Source of the DNA: Muricauda sp. MAR_2010_75
GTDB taxonomy: Bacteria; Bacteroidota; Bacteroidia; Flavobacteriales; Flavobacteriaceae
Length of the DNA stretch: 64,000 nt
NCBI RefSeq assembly: GCF_000745185.1
Contig: NZ_JQNJ01000001.1
Coordinates: forward strand, 1,449,501 to 1,513,500
Direction of reading: 5' to 3'
Under the pieces are notes generated by a model. It had not been told where the DNA came from. It saw only the letters and a list, made by a program, of their open reading frames with translations, and ran no database searches. Below are positions 34,892 through 43,527 of this stretch, piece by piece. Position 1 is the stretch's first letter; every line of letters begins with the position of its first letter. The translations under genes and the position numbers were made by a program.

Positions 34892-35809
34892 ATGAAAGGA
34901 AAATTTCTTCTTTGGCTATGTTTGACTGTGTCCGTGCTGACATGGAGAACTTTCTTTGCCCAAGAAGATCAAGAAAGCGCAGAGGTGTATCTTGAAGAAT
35001 ATACCGATGAATTTCAAGAAAACTTTTTTGAGGCCCTAAAGCAAAAAGGCATTCAAAACTATGATCGGGCCATTGATTTATTGTTGAAGTGCAAGCAATT
35101 GGACCCATCCAACAGTGTAGTGGATTATGAATTGGCCAAAGCCTATTCATTGGATCAACAACATATATTAGCCCAAGAATATGCCGTTAAGGCCCTCAAC
35201 GCAGAACCAACCGATTTTTGGTATTTAGACAACCTACTCCATGTACTGGAAAAAGAAGGAAGCCCGTTGGCATCGGTTAAGCAGGATATCCCATTTTCCA
35301 ATCAGAAGTTGCAACAAAACCTCGCCTTGGGCTATTTTAGAATGAGAAAATACGCAGATGCCCTTAAGGTCTTGGAAGGGTTGGGCAGCTCCAAGTTCAC
35401 AGAAGAGTTGACCTCAAAAATCAATGATTCCCTTCAAGTTAAAAAGGAAGAAAAAGTAATAGCAACTGCAAACAGGCCAAAAGAAACAGATGACCCTACG
35501 TCCCAATATCGCTCACAGATAGAACAACTTTTGTCTGGACAGGACTTTGGGCAAGCATTGACTGTTTCTAAAGAGGCATTGGATTCCTATCCACTGCAAC
35601 CCTATTTTTATTATGCCTATGGAGCAGCGCTGAACAATACCTCAAACGCAAACAAGGCCATTGAGGTTTTGGAAAGCGGGTTGGATTACCTTTTGGACGA
35701 TGATCAATTGGCCAACAAAATATACAATGAATTGGCCAAAGCATACACAAGTATTGGAAATACATCCAAGGCAAATGAATATTTGAACAAGATTAAACCG
35801 GGATTATGA
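34892..35809 (+). CDS. Exported tetratricopeptide repeat protein
   Basis: A 305-residue protein with an N-terminal signal peptide (KGKFLLWLCLTVSVLTW, cleavage likely near FFAQED) and TPR-type helical repeats, for example NYDRAIDLLLKCKQLDPSN, DYELAKAYSLDQQHILAQEY and YNELAKAYTSIGNTSKANEY. It is probably periplasmic and would serve as a docking scaffold. It lies immediately before the DUF4292 lipoprotein gene, with which it overlaps by 4 bp, and the pair recurs in flavobacteria. No enzymatic role is visible. The 35-bp gap before it contains two near-identical heptamers. Confidence 0.85.
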   Translation: MKGKFLLWLCLTVSVLTWRTFFAQEDQESAEVYLEEYTDEFQENFFEALKQKGIQNYDRAIDLLLKCKQLDPSNSVVDYELAKAYSLDQQHILAQEYAVKALNAEPTDFWYLDNLLHVLEKEGSPLASVKQDIPFSNQKLQQNLALGYFRMRKYADALKVLEGLGSSKFTEELTSKINDSLQVKKEEKVIATANRPKETDDPTSQYRSQIEQLLSGQDFGQALTVSKEALDSYPLQPYFYYAYGAALNNTSNANKAIEVLESGLDYLLDDDQLANKIYNELAKAYTSIGNTSKANEYLNKIKPGL

Positions 35810-36597
35810 AGATTGTGTTGAGACGTTTAGGAAAGTATCGGTTGTGGGCATTGATGATTATGTCAGTGCTCATACTTGGTGCATGTAAGAGCACAAAAAC
35901 GGTTACTGGCGGAGAAGTGGATTCCCGTATGTCTGCCAAAAACATTATTGACAATCACTATACCAACCAACCCAATTTCAAAACCTTGAGTGGCCGCATT
36001 AAGATTGACTATGCGAACGGGGATGAAAGCCAAGGGGTAAATGTCAGTTTTCGGATGGAAAAAGACAAGGTGATTTGGATGAGTGCTCCGTTGGGAATGG
36101 TAAAGGCGCATATCACACCAAACAAAGTATCGTTTTATAACAAGCTTCAAAATGAATATTTTGATGGCGACTTTAGTTATTTGAGCCATGTTTTGGGAAC
36201 CGATCTCGATTTTGAAAAGGTTCAAAACTTACTCTTAGGGAATGCAGTTCTTGATCTAAGAAAGGAAAGGTTCACCTCATCGGTGGCCGAAGGCAACTAC
36301 CAACTAAAACCCAAAAAGGCCAGGGATTTGTTCAAAATTCTATTTCAAGTGGAACCCAAAAATTTTAAGATTGCCGCCCAACAAATTTCACAACCCGATA
36401 GTCTGCGACAACTTCAAGCAAAATATACTTATCAGAATATTTCTGGGAACGTACTTCCAAATGAAATTAAGATTTTGGCAGAGGACAAAGGAGAGCTAAC
36501 AACCATTGACCTCAGTTTTCGCAACTTGGAATTGAACAAATCCATGAGTTTTCCCTACAGAGTACCTAAGGGGTTTGACAAAATTACATTAAAGTAA
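35806..36597 (+). CDS. DUF4292 family lipoprotein
   Basis: A 263-residue lipoprotein. The signal sequence ends in the lipobox ILGAC (Cys about residue 27), and the mature part is a beta-rich LolA/LolB-like fold typical of DUF4292. Examples are FKTLSGRIKIDYANG, KVIWMSAPLGMVKAHI and YKYQNISGNVLPNEI-like strands near the end. It likely sits in the outer membrane or periplasm and may bind lipid or help export, by fold analogy. Its ATG overlaps the TPR gene, and the M23-like gene follows after 1 bp. Confidence 0.87.
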   Translation: MKIVLRRLGKYRLWALMIMSVLILGACKSTKTVTGGEVDSRMSAKNIIDNHYTNQPNFKTLSGRIKIDYANGDESQGVNVSFRMEKDKVIWMSAPLGMVKAHITPNKVSFYNKLQNEYFDGDFSYLSHVLGTDLDFEKVQNLLLGNAVLDLRKERFTSSVAEGNYQLKPKKARDLFKILFQVEPKNFKIAAQQISQPDSLRQLQAKYTYQNISGNVLPNEIKILAEDKGELTTIDLSFRNLELNKSMSFPYRVPKGFDKITLK

Positions 36598-36598
36598 T

Positions 36599-37828
36599 AT
36601 GAGAAATAAAATCCCATATTGTCTTTACTATCTGATTTTTACATTTTTTATTTCATTTTCTGGATACGCTCAGACCAGCGAACAAAAGGCACTTGAGGCA
36701 AAACGGGAACGGTTACAGGAAGAAATCAAGGAAATAAATAGACTGCTCTTTGCCGAACGCAAGGAAAAAGGTACCATTTTGGATCAAATGGAGGCGCTGG
36801 ACAATAAAATCAATGTCCGTCAAGAGCTGATTCGCGTCACCAATCAACAATCCAATCTGCTGAACCGACAAATCAATGTCAATATCAGAAACATCAGCAA
36901 ACTTCGGGAAGACCTAAAAATTTTGAAAGAGGATTATGCCAACCTTATTCAAAAAACCTATCAGAATAAATCCCAGAGCAATAGGCTGATGTTCTTGTTG
37001 TCTGCTGAAAATTTCTTCCAAGCGTTTAAGCGGTTGCAATACATGCAACAATATGCCAAACATAGAAAGAAACAGGGAGAGGGCATCATCAAAAAAACCG
37101 AAGAGCTTGCTCAATTAAATAAGGATTTGGTTGAGCAGCGTAAACAAAAAGACCAACTTGTGGCTGAAAACACCAAGGCCAAGGAAGAACTTTCAAAGGA
37201 AGTGGAATCACAACGGGACCTTTTGAGAAGTATTCGGCAGAACGAAGCAAAATATACCGCCGCCATAGCCGAAAAACAAAAGGAGGCCCGCAGGATTGAA
37301 AGAGAGATCGAGCGCTTGATACGAAGCGCCATAGCCAGTTCCAACAAAAGTTCTGGGAATAGCAATGCCAGTAGCGCAAGGTTTGCCTTGACCCCGGAGG
37401 CCAAATTGGTGGCGGATAACTTTTCAGCCAATAAAGGAAGACTTATTTGGCCAGTGGAAAAGGGCATAAAAAGTCAAGGCTATGGCATATATGCCGACAA
37501 GCTTTATCCGGGCATCAAACATCAAAATAACGGTGTTACCATTACCACCGACAAGGGCAGTAAAGCCAGGGCTATTTTTGAGGGAGAGGTCATAGCCATA
37601 ATCTCCGTTCCCGGAGGAAGCAAGGGCGTAACCGTAAAACACGGAAATTATATCAGCACCTACTATAATCTATCTACCTTATATGTAAAGAAGGGGGATA
37701 AAGTGGCCGCAAAGGAGGTGTTGGGCGATATTTATACCAATCGGTCTGATGGCAGCACAAAATTGAAATTTTATTTGTATCAAGATTCCAATCGACTCAA
37801 TCCGGAGGATTGGATATATCAATTGTAA
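36599..37828 (+). CDS. EnvC-like murein hydrolase activator with degenerate LytM domain
   Basis: A 409-residue exported protein: signal peptide (IFTFFISFSGYAQ), then a long coiled coil from about residue 28 to 245 with two helical stretches, and a C-terminal LytM/M23 domain (about 275-409). The catalytic LytM residues are mostly missing. The first motif is GIKHQNNGVTI, lacking the Asp, and the H-x-H near the end is replaced (KLKFYLYQ). This matches EnvC/NlpD-type proteins that activate amidases instead of cutting murein themselves. A role in cell separation is therefore likely. It is in the envelope operon with the DUF4292 protein. Confidence 0.88.
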   Translation: MRNKIPYCLYYLIFTFFISFSGYAQTSEQKALEAKRERLQEEIKEINRLLFAERKEKGTILDQMEALDNKINVRQELIRVTNQQSNLLNRQINVNIRNISKLREDLKILKEDYANLIQKTYQNKSQSNRLMFLLSAENFFQAFKRLQYMQQYAKHRKKQGEGIIKKTEELAQLNKDLVEQRKQKDQLVAENTKAKEELSKEVESQRDLLRSIRQNEAKYTAAIAEKQKEARRIEREIERLIRSAIASSNKSSGNSNASSARFALTPEAKLVADNFSANKGRLIWPVEKGIKSQGYGIYADKLYPGIKHQNNGVTITTDKGSKARAIFEGEVIAIISVPGGSKGVTVKHGNYISTYYNLSTLYVKKGDKVAAKEVLGDIYTNRSDGSTKLKFYLYQDSNRLNPEDWIYQL

Positions 37829-37831
37829 CAC

Positions 37832-38668
37832 ATGAAGAAAATTACCAACCTACAAGGAACGTTTGAATTGCACAACGGGGTCCAGATGCCCTATTTGGGG
37901 TTAGGGGTTTATTTATCTGAAGATGGACGTGAGGTCATCAACGCGGTAAAGGATGCCCTGAACCATGGATATCGGCACATTGATACCGCCTCATTTTACC
38001 ATAATGAAAACGGTGTAGGTACCGGCATCAAAGAAAGCGATGTGGACCGAGAGGATGTTTTTTTGGTGTCCAAGGTTTGGAATTCGGAACAAGGCTATGA
38101 GAATACGTTAAAGGCTTTTGATGAAAGCCTTAAGCGTTTAGGCACCGATTATCTCGACCTGTACCTGATACATTGGCCCAAGGAAGAGTTTTCTAAAGAA
38201 ACCTGGAAGGCATTAGAGAAATTGTATAAAGAAAAAAGGATTCGCGCCATTGGCGTCAGCAACTTTTTACAGCATCATTTGGAAGACTTATTGACCTTGG
38301 CCGAAATTGTGCCAATGGTGAACCAGATGGAATTCCATCCGTACTTGGTGCAACAAGACCTTATTGATTTTTGTACAGAAAAAGGGATTCAATACGAAGC
38401 CTGGTCCCCGCTCATGCAGGGCAATATTTTCGACTTGGACATCATGAAGGATTTAGCGGCCAAGTATAACAAGACCATTGCACAAATTGTTTTGCGATGG
38501 GACCTTCAAAAAGGAGTGGTCACTATTCCAAAATCGTCCAATAAAAACCGCATTATTGCCAACGCCGACCTTTTCGATTTTGAACTCAGTGTGGAAGATG
38601 TGAAACTATTGGACAGCTTGGATCGTGGCAAACGATTTGGCCCCGACCCCAACAATTTCGATTTTTAA
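37832..38668 (+). CDS. Aldo/keto reductase
   Basis: A 278-residue NADPH-dependent AKR. The catalytic tetrad is visible as Asp and Tyr in YRHIDTASFYHNE, Lys in VFLVSKVWN and His in LYLIHWP, and the C-terminal VTIPKSSNKNRI binds the 2'-phosphate of NADPH. It is of the size and type of 2,5-diketo-gluconate reductases and general aldehyde detoxifiers; the substrate is unknown. It starts 3 bp after the EnvC-like gene and ends the operon convergent with the thioesterase gene. Confidence 0.95.
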   Translation: MKKITNLQGTFELHNGVQMPYLGLGVYLSEDGREVINAVKDALNHGYRHIDTASFYHNENGVGTGIKESDVDREDVFLVSKVWNSEQGYENTLKAFDESLKRLGTDYLDLYLIHWPKEEFSKETWKALEKLYKEKRIRAIGVSNFLQHHLEDLLTLAEIVPMVNQMEFHPYLVQQDLIDFCTEKGIQYEAWSPLMQGNIFDLDIMKDLAAKYNKTIAQIVLRWDLQKGVVTIPKSSNKNRIIANADLFDFELSVEDVKLLDSLDRGKRFGPDPNNFDF

Positions 38669-38671
38669 AAT

Positions 38672-39184
38672 TTATGAAGTAAATAATGCCTTAAGCTCCG
38701 TGGCATCGGAAGGCCTCATTTTCCCGGCAAGTACCAAACTCAATTGCTTGCGCCGTAATGCAGCGGCATAACGTTCCTTTTCCAAATCGGTCTCAGGCTC
38801 CAAAGGAGGGACTTCGGTGGGTTTTCCGGTATCATCTACCGCCACAAAGGTGTAAATGGCCTCATTGGCCTTGGTTCGCTCTCCAGTAAAACGATCCTCG
38901 ATCCAAACATCAATAAAAATTTCCATGGAGGTTTTAAACGCGCGTGAAACAGCCGCTTCCACGGTCACCACACTTCCCAGTGGTACAGCGCGATTAAAGG
39001 CCACATGGTTCACTGAAGCGGTTACCGTAATCCTTCGGCTATGTCTACGGGCCGAAATACTGGCAGCCCGGTCCATTCGGGCCAAGAGTTCCCCTCCAAA
39101 AAGATTGTTCAAGGGGTTGGTCTCGCTGGGCAATACCAAATCGGTCATTACCGTGCGTGATTCATTGGGAGTTTTAGCGCGCAT
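38672..39184 (-). CDS. Acyl-CoA thioesterase (hotdog fold)
   Basis: A 170-residue hotdog-fold hydrolase of the YciA/ACOT family. NPLNNLFGGELLARMDRAA is the signature with the catalytic aspartate, followed by VTASVNHVAFNRAVPLGSVV and EAAVSRAFKTSMEIFIDVW. The C-terminal tail KERYAAALRRKQLSLVLAGK is helical. It would hydrolyse medium- or long-chain acyl-CoA in the cytoplasm. It is monocistronic, with a strong -7 box 16 bp before the ATG. Confidence 0.93.
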   Translation of the reverse strand: MRAKTPNESRTVMTDLVLPSETNPLNNLFGGELLARMDRAASISARRHSRRITVTASVNHVAFNRAVPLGSVVTVEAAVSRAFKTSMEIFIDVWIEDRFTGERTKANEAIYTFVAVDDTGKPTEVPPLEPETDLEKERYAAALRRKQLSLVLAGKMRPSDATELKALFTS

Positions 39185-39200
39185 ACCATGTGATTTTGCG

Positions 39201-39208
39201 CAAAGATA
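39201..39208 (-). promoter_or_regulatory. Promoter -7 box TATCTTTG for the thioesterase gene
   Basis: An exact TAnnTTTG match on the minus strand, 16 bp before the start codon at 39184. Confidence 0.6.
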
Positions 39209-39242
39209 TTGAAGTAGGGAATCGTTTTAAAGAAAAGAAGGC

Positions 39243-40187
39243 TTATTTCTCGGAAAGCAACCACGCATCGCGTGATTCTGTGGCTTTTACCTTTCTCAAG
39301 AAAACCAATGCATCTTTGGGGTCCTCAAAACTATCATAGGCCACTTGGTGAAGTCCGTATTTGTTGACGCCCAAATAAAAAGCACTATACCCTTTTTCCT
39401 TGAGTTGATTCACCCGTTTTTCAGCATTTTCTTCCATTCGGTAAGCACCCGCAATAACATGGTGTTTGCCCAATTGTTTTTTACTGACATTGATGTTGAT
39501 GGCCGGAAGCTCCAAAGGGGCACTTTCAAAGAAAGTGGCTTCCTGAATCAATCGGGACACCTCTTGTTGGGCATCTTGTTGTGCGGCCACCTCTTTTTGT
39601 TGAAGATCACCGTAAGTTCGGTATGAAGTTACACCCAAAGAAATGGCCAAAAGGAAAATGGCAGCATATTTTAACCATGGTCTAAACGAAGTCTCCTCGC
39701 GTTTTTCCGGAGTGATGATGAACGGAATCTTTTCTTCCAATTCCTCAACCTCTTCCTTCAATACTTCACGTTGAATGGGCGTTGCCGAAAATGAGGATAG
39801 TCCAAATGACGAAGTCAAATAATTGATTCTGTTCTCGGGCTCAAATTGAATGCGTTGTTCACGATTGAGCCAAAGCCTCCCAACTCCAAAAAGTTCCAAG
39901 TTCTCGCCTTGATGCAATTTTTTGTTCCATTCCTCAGCAACATTTTCCACTTCTTGAAGCAGTTCCTCATATCCCAACTTTTTTTCCTTTGCAATATGCG
40001 ATACCAATAGCCCATCATTTTTGGACAATTGGGCATTGAAGGAAATTAACTTGGATGGAGGAATCAGGGTGTTGGTGGCCGTATTGATTTCAGCGGATTT
40101 TCCATGCGCCAAAAAAGCCCCAAAACCGGGGACCACGACACAGTTGTATTCAAACAGGAGTTTTTCGATGTAGGAGTCAATCCGCAT
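39243..40187 (-). CDS. HU-CCDC81 and SPOR domain protein
   Basis: A 314-residue protein. The N-terminal two-thirds carries the two prokaryotic HU-CCDC81 domains (MRIDSYIEKLLFEYNCVVVP and FELFGVGRLWLNRE-like region). A single membrane helix (WLKYAAIFLLAISLGVTSY) follows, and a C-terminal SPOR domain begins near KHHVIAGAYRMEENAEKRV. The SPOR domain binds denuded peptidoglycan at division sites, so the protein links a cytoplasmic DNA- or protein-binding module to the septum. ATG 40187 is preferred over a longer frame from 40292 that would give an unrelated hydrophobic leader. It is divergent from dprA. Confidence 0.9.
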   Translation of the reverse strand: MRIDSYIEKLLFEYNCVVVPGFGAFLAHGKSAEINTATNTLIPPSKLISFNAQLSKNDGLLVSHIAKEKKLGYEELLQEVENVAEEWNKKLHQGENLELFGVGRLWLNREQRIQFEPENRINYLTSSFGLSSFSATPIQREVLKEEVEELEEKIPFIITPEKREETSFRPWLKYAAIFLLAISLGVTSYRTYGDLQQKEVAAQQDAQQEVSRLIQEATFFESAPLELPAININVSKKQLGKHHVIAGAYRMEENAEKRVNQLKEKGYSAFYLGVNKYGLHQVAYDSFEDPKDALVFLRKVKATESRDAWLLSEK

Positions 40188-40292
40188 AGCCACAAATATT
40201 ATAAAAAAAGCAAGAGCACAAAATAAGCAGGATAACTTTTTATTAACATTTGAAAATCTGTATTTTGTGGACAACTTTGACGCCCAAATCAA

Positions 40293-41399
40293 ATGACTGA
40301 ACCTGAAATTATTGCGGCGCTGCGCTTGCAGGCCATCCCAAATATTGGCGATGTTACTGCCAAAAAATTAATTGCGCATTGTGGCAGTCCAATTGCTGTT
40401 TTTGAGGAAAAAAAGCAACACCTGCTAAAAATTGAAGGGATTGGGACATTCACTTTGAATGGTCTTTTTGATACGGCCTATTTGGATGAGGCCGAAGCGG
40501 AATATCAATTTATATGCAAAGAAGACATCGCCCTGTCCTATTTTATGAATGACGACTATCCGGCCTTCCTGAAGCATTGTAAGGATGCCCCAATTTTATT
40601 GTTTCAGCGAGGAAACATCAATTTGAACCAAAAAAGAATCATCAGTGTGGTGGGTACCCGGAACATTACCAACTATGGTTCTTCCTTTTGCGAAGCCTTT
40701 ATTGAGGAGATTGCCCCACTGGACCCCATTATTGTAAGTGGATTTGCCTATGGGGTGGATATCGCAATTCAAAAAGCGGCTATGGATCATGGATTACAAA
40801 CCATTGCCTGCTTGGCCCATGGCTTGAATCAAATCTATCCAAAGACTCACAAAAAATTCATTCCCAAGATGGAACAAAAGGGAGGTTTCATCTCCGAGTT
40901 TTGGAGTTCCAGCAACCCTGATCGGGAGAACTTCCTAAAACGCAATCGGATTATAGCTGGAATGAGTGAGGCAACCTTGGTAGTGGAATCTGCAGAAAAA
41001 GGAGGCAGCTTGGTCACCGCAGATTTAGCCAATGGGTATAATAGAGAAGTGTTTGCCGTACCGGGGAGATACTCGGATAAGTTCAGCAAGGGGTGTAATG
41101 ACCTGATAAAACGGCAAAAAGCCCATCTATTGACCTCGGCAGCAGAGCTGGTGTATCTTTTGGGATGGGATTTGGAGGAAAAAAAGGAGGAATCTTCGGT
41201 GCAAAAGCAGCTGTTCATCGAGTTGGATGAAACAGAACAGTCAATCTACTCCTACCTGCAATTGAACGGAAAACAACTACTGGACACCGTGGCTTTGGCG
41301 TGTAATTTGCCCATTTTTAAAACCTCTTCCACATTGTTGGGCATGGAAATGAAGGGTGTGATCCGTCCATTGCCCGGCAAACTATTTGAAGCGATTTAA
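40293..41399 (+). CDS. dprA: DNA-processing protein DprA
   Basis: DprA, 368 residues, loads RecA onto incoming single-stranded DNA during natural transformation. It has an N-terminal helix-hairpin-helix region (IPNIGDVTAKKLIAHCG), a Rossmann-like core with VVGTRNITNYG, IVSGFAYGVDIAIQKAAMD and LVVESAEKGGSLVTADLA, and a C-terminal winged helix (LYSYLQLNGKQLLDTVAL-like). Both strands of the intergenic region carry TATTTTG sequences near 40218 and 40260. The convergent gene trpS ends 40 bp downstream, the gap being filled by 7-bp repeats. Confidence 0.96.
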   Translation: MTEPEIIAALRLQAIPNIGDVTAKKLIAHCGSPIAVFEEKKQHLLKIEGIGTFTLNGLFDTAYLDEAEAEYQFICKEDIALSYFMNDDYPAFLKHCKDAPILLFQRGNINLNQKRIISVVGTRNITNYGSSFCEAFIEEIAPLDPIIVSGFAYGVDIAIQKAAMDHGLQTIACLAHGLNQIYPKTHKKFIPKMEQKGGFISEFWSSSNPDRENFLKRNRIIAGMSEATLVVESAEKGGSLVTADLANGYNREVFAVPGRYSDKFSKGCNDLIKRQKAHLLTSAAELVYLLGWDLEEKKEESSVQKQLFIELDETEQSIYSYLQLNGKQLLDTVALACNLPIFKTSSTLLGMEMKGVIRPLPGKLFEAI

Positions 41400-41441
41400 A
41401 CAATGAACAATGAACAATGAACAATAAACAATGAGCAATTA
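41400..41441. repeat. Six tandem 7-bp repeats filling the dprA-trpS gap
   Basis: The units are ACAATGA three times, then ACAATAA, ACAATGA and GCAATTA, directly abutting. The array runs from the base after the dprA stop to the last base of the trpS stop codon, so it is exactly the whole spacer between the convergent genes. Confidence 0.85.
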
Positions 41442-42407
41442 ATACCCCAACTTCTCCCGCACACGTTCCAAAACACCATTGGCCACTTTTTTGGCTTTTT
41501 CAGCACCAACGGCAAGGGCCTCATCCACTTCGTTGAGGTGGTTCATGTAATAATCAAATTTTTCGCGGGGCTCCTCGTATTTTTCCAAAATAAGCTCGTA
41601 CAACGCCTGTTTGGCGTGGCCGTATCCGTAATTCCCAGCCAAGTAGTTGGCGCTCATTTCTTCAATCTGCTCTTGGGAAGCCAGTAATTTATATAAGGCA
41701 AACACATTGTCGGTGCTTGGGTCTTTGGGTTCCTCCATGGGTGTACTGTCCGTAACAATGCCCATAATCTGTTTGCGCAATTTTTTATCGGGTTGGAACA
41801 AGTTGATGAGGTTACCCCGGCTCTTGCTCATTTTCTCACCATCGGTTCCGGGAACATACATGGTCTGTTCATGCACTTTGGCCTCGGGCATTACAAAGGT
41901 TTCCCCCATTTGATTATGGAAACGGGCGGCCACATCGCGGGTCATTTCCAAGTGTTGCAACTGATCTTTCCCTACGGGAACAATATCCGCATCGTACAGC
42001 AAAATATCTGCGGCCATGAGCATGGGGTAGGTGAACAATCCGGCATTGACATCTTCCAACCGGTCTGCCTTGTCCTTAAAAGAGTGGGCCAAGGTCAAAC
42101 GTTGGTAAGGGAAAAAGCAACTGAGGTACCAAGCCAGCTCAGCGGTTTGTGGAACATCGCTCTGGCGGTAAAAAACAGTTTTGTCGATATCCAATCCAAA
42201 GGCCAGCCATGCGGAAGCAATGGCGTACGTATTGTTTCGCAATAACTCCCCATCTTTAATCTGTGTGAGCGAATGCATATCCGCAATAAAAAGAAACGAA
42301 TCGTTTTTGGGGTCTTGCGCCATTTCAATGGCAGGTTTAATTGCTCCCAAAATATTTCCCAAGTGGGGTGTTCCTGTACTTTGGATTCCGGTCAGAATTC
42401 GGGCCAT
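41439..42407 (-). CDS. trpS: Tryptophan--tRNA ligase
   Basis: A class I aminoacyl-tRNA synthetase of 322 residues. MARILTGIQSTGTPHLGNIL contains the HIGH-equivalent PHLGN, and DGEKMSKSRGNLINLF contains the KMSKS loop. ADMHSLTQIKDG and the tryptophan-binding region VGKDQLQHLEMTRD are typical. The stop codon lies in the heptamer array. A terminator of the upstream GlsB-like gene separates their transcripts. The near-box TACTTTTA at 42437-42430 could be its promoter. Confidence 0.97.
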   Translation of the reverse strand: MARILTGIQSTGTPHLGNILGAIKPAIEMAQDPKNDSFLFIADMHSLTQIKDGELLRNNTYAIASAWLAFGLDIDKTVFYRQSDVPQTAELAWYLSCFFPYQRLTLAHSFKDKADRLEDVNAGLFTYPMLMAADILLYDADIVPVGKDQLQHLEMTRDVAARFHNQMGETFVMPEAKVHEQTMYVPGTDGEKMSKSRGNLINLFQPDKKLRKQIMGIVTDSTPMEEPKDPSTDNVFALYKLLASQEQIEEMSANYLAGNYGYGHAKQALYELILEKYEEPREKFDYYMNHLNEVDEALAVGAEKAKKVANGVLERVREKLGY

Positions 42408-42443
42408 GCTTTATTTTTGCCCGTAAAAGTACGCATCCCGGGC

Positions 42444-42470
42444 ATATAAAAAAAGCGGCCTTGGCCGCTT
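42444..42470 (-). terminator. Intrinsic terminator of the GlsB-like gene
   Basis: On the minus strand AAGCGGCC (42470-42463) pairs with GGCCGCTT (42460-42453), followed by a run of T to 42444. It sits between the GlsB-like gene and trpS, both on the minus strand. Confidence 0.75.
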
Positions 42471-42491
42471 ATAATTGGATTTTTATCAAAC

Positions 42492-42734
42492 TCATTTTTT
42501 AAAGAGGCCAGCAATAAAAAGAATTACCACGGCACCAATGACCCCAGTAATGAGGTGGCCAATAACCCCTGATCCAATATGGATGCCAAGCGCACCAAAG
42601 AGCCAATTGCCCACAACGCCCCCAACAATTCCTAAAATAATATTCAAAAGAAGGCCAAAACCGCCCCCTTTCATAATTTTGCCCGCAAGCCATCCAGCAA
42701 GAGCGCCAATCAATAACGCATACAAAATACCCAT
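42492..42734 (-). CDS. GlsB/YeaQ/YmgE-family stress membrane protein
   Basis: An 80-residue protein of glycine-rich membrane segments (ILYALLIGALAGWLAGKIM, LLLNIILGIVGGVVGNWLFG, HLITGVIGAVVILFIAGL). These are typical of the transglycosylase-associated/GlsB family, small inner-membrane proteins induced by general stress; no transglycosylase activity is established. It starts divergent from plsC. No canonical promoter box was found. Confidence 0.92.
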   Translation of the reverse strand: MGILYALLIGALAGWLAGKIMKGGGFGLLLNIILGIVGGVVGNWLFGALGIHIGSGVIGHLITGVIGAVVILFIAGLFKK

Positions 42735-42780
42735 ATTCTAAGTTTTAAATGGTTAGTCTTATAAAGATATTCAAAAATTC

Positions 42781-42788
42781 TACTTTTG
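42781..42788 (+). promoter_or_regulatory. Promoter -7 box TACTTTTG very close to plsC
   Basis: An exact TAnnTTTG box ends only 4 bp before ATG 42793. With the usual start-site spacing the mRNA would begin at or next to the ATG, that is, without a leader. Confidence 0.5.
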
Positions 42789-42792
42789 GAGT

Positions 42793-43527
42793 ATGCGCGT
42801 AGCAATCAGAAATGTAGGGTATGTATTGTATAGGGTGTGGTTCTATATTTTGGTTGCAGTTCCCATTTTTTTGTTTTTTCCCATTTTGTTGTTGCTGACC
42901 CTTTCGGAGCATACCTACCCCCAATTTTTCTGGTTGGCAAGGAATTTTTGGGCCAGACTCATTTTGTACGGTATGGGGTGTTTTCCAAAAATTGAAAGGG
43001 AACAACACATGGAAAAAGGCAAAAGCTATATGTTGGTGGCCAACCATGCCAGTATGTTGGATATTATGCTGATGCTTCTGGTGAGCAAGAACCCTTTTGT
43101 GTTTGTGGGAAAAAAAGAACTGGTAAAAATTCCCATTTTCGGATTTTTCTACAAACGGGTTTGTATTATGGTGGATAGGGATAATATTAAAAGCAGAACC
43201 GGAGTATACCGGCGGGCCCAACGAAGGTTGAACCAAGGGTTGAGCATTTGCATATTTCCTGAAGGTGGTGTACCCGAAGAGCACGTTGTTTTGGATGAGT
43301 TCAAAGACGGGGCCTTTAAAATGGCCATTGCCCATAAGATTCCCGTAGTGCCCATTACTTTTCATGACAACAAAAAACGATTTTCATTTACTTTTTTGAG
43401 TGGGGGACCTGGAAGGATACGGGCCAAAGTGCATCGTTTTATTGAAACGGGAATTCTTGGCGAGGAAGAAAAATCAACGCTTCGAGAGGAGGTAAGGGAG
43501 GTGATCCTAAATGAGCTTACGGGTTAA
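42793..43527 (+). CDS. plsC: 1-acyl-sn-glycerol-3-phosphate acyltransferase
   Basis: A 244-residue membrane-bound acyltransferase that makes phosphatidic acid. VANHASMLDIMLMLL carries the catalytic H-x4-D (here NHASMLD), VCIMVDRDN follows, and ICIFPEGGVPEE is the FPEG phosphate-binding motif. One or two N-terminal helices (YRVWFYILVAVPIFLFFPIL) anchor it. The C-terminus is soluble. It is convergent with the GAF protein gene, overlapping by 11 bp. Its -7 box is unusually near the ATG. Confidence 0.94.
   Translation: MRVAIRNVGYVLYRVWFYILVAVPIFLFFPILLLLTLSEHTYPQFFWLARNFWARLILYGMGCFPKIEREQHMEKGKSYMLVANHASMLDIMLMLLVSKNPFVFVGKKELVKIPIFGFFYKRVCIMVDRDNIKSRTGVYRRAQRRLNQGLSICIFPEGGVPEEHVVLDEFKDGAFKMAIAHKIPVVPITFHDNKKRFSFTFLSGGPGRIRAKVHRFIETGILGEEEKSTLREEVREVILNELTG

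Noticed and set aside
40188..40292. Longer start for the HU-CCDC81/SPOR protein
   Set aside because: The extension is a hydrophobic stretch placed before a cytoplasmic HU-like domain and overlaps the divergent dprA promoter region.
41400..41441. CRISPR-like repeat
   Set aside because: Units are 7 bp, abutting and without spacers, so this is a simple tandem repeat.
42745..43365. 206-codon open frame on the minus strand over plsC
   Set aside because: PlsC motifs are intact on the plus strand, and the opposing product is rich in His, Gln and Asn without domains.
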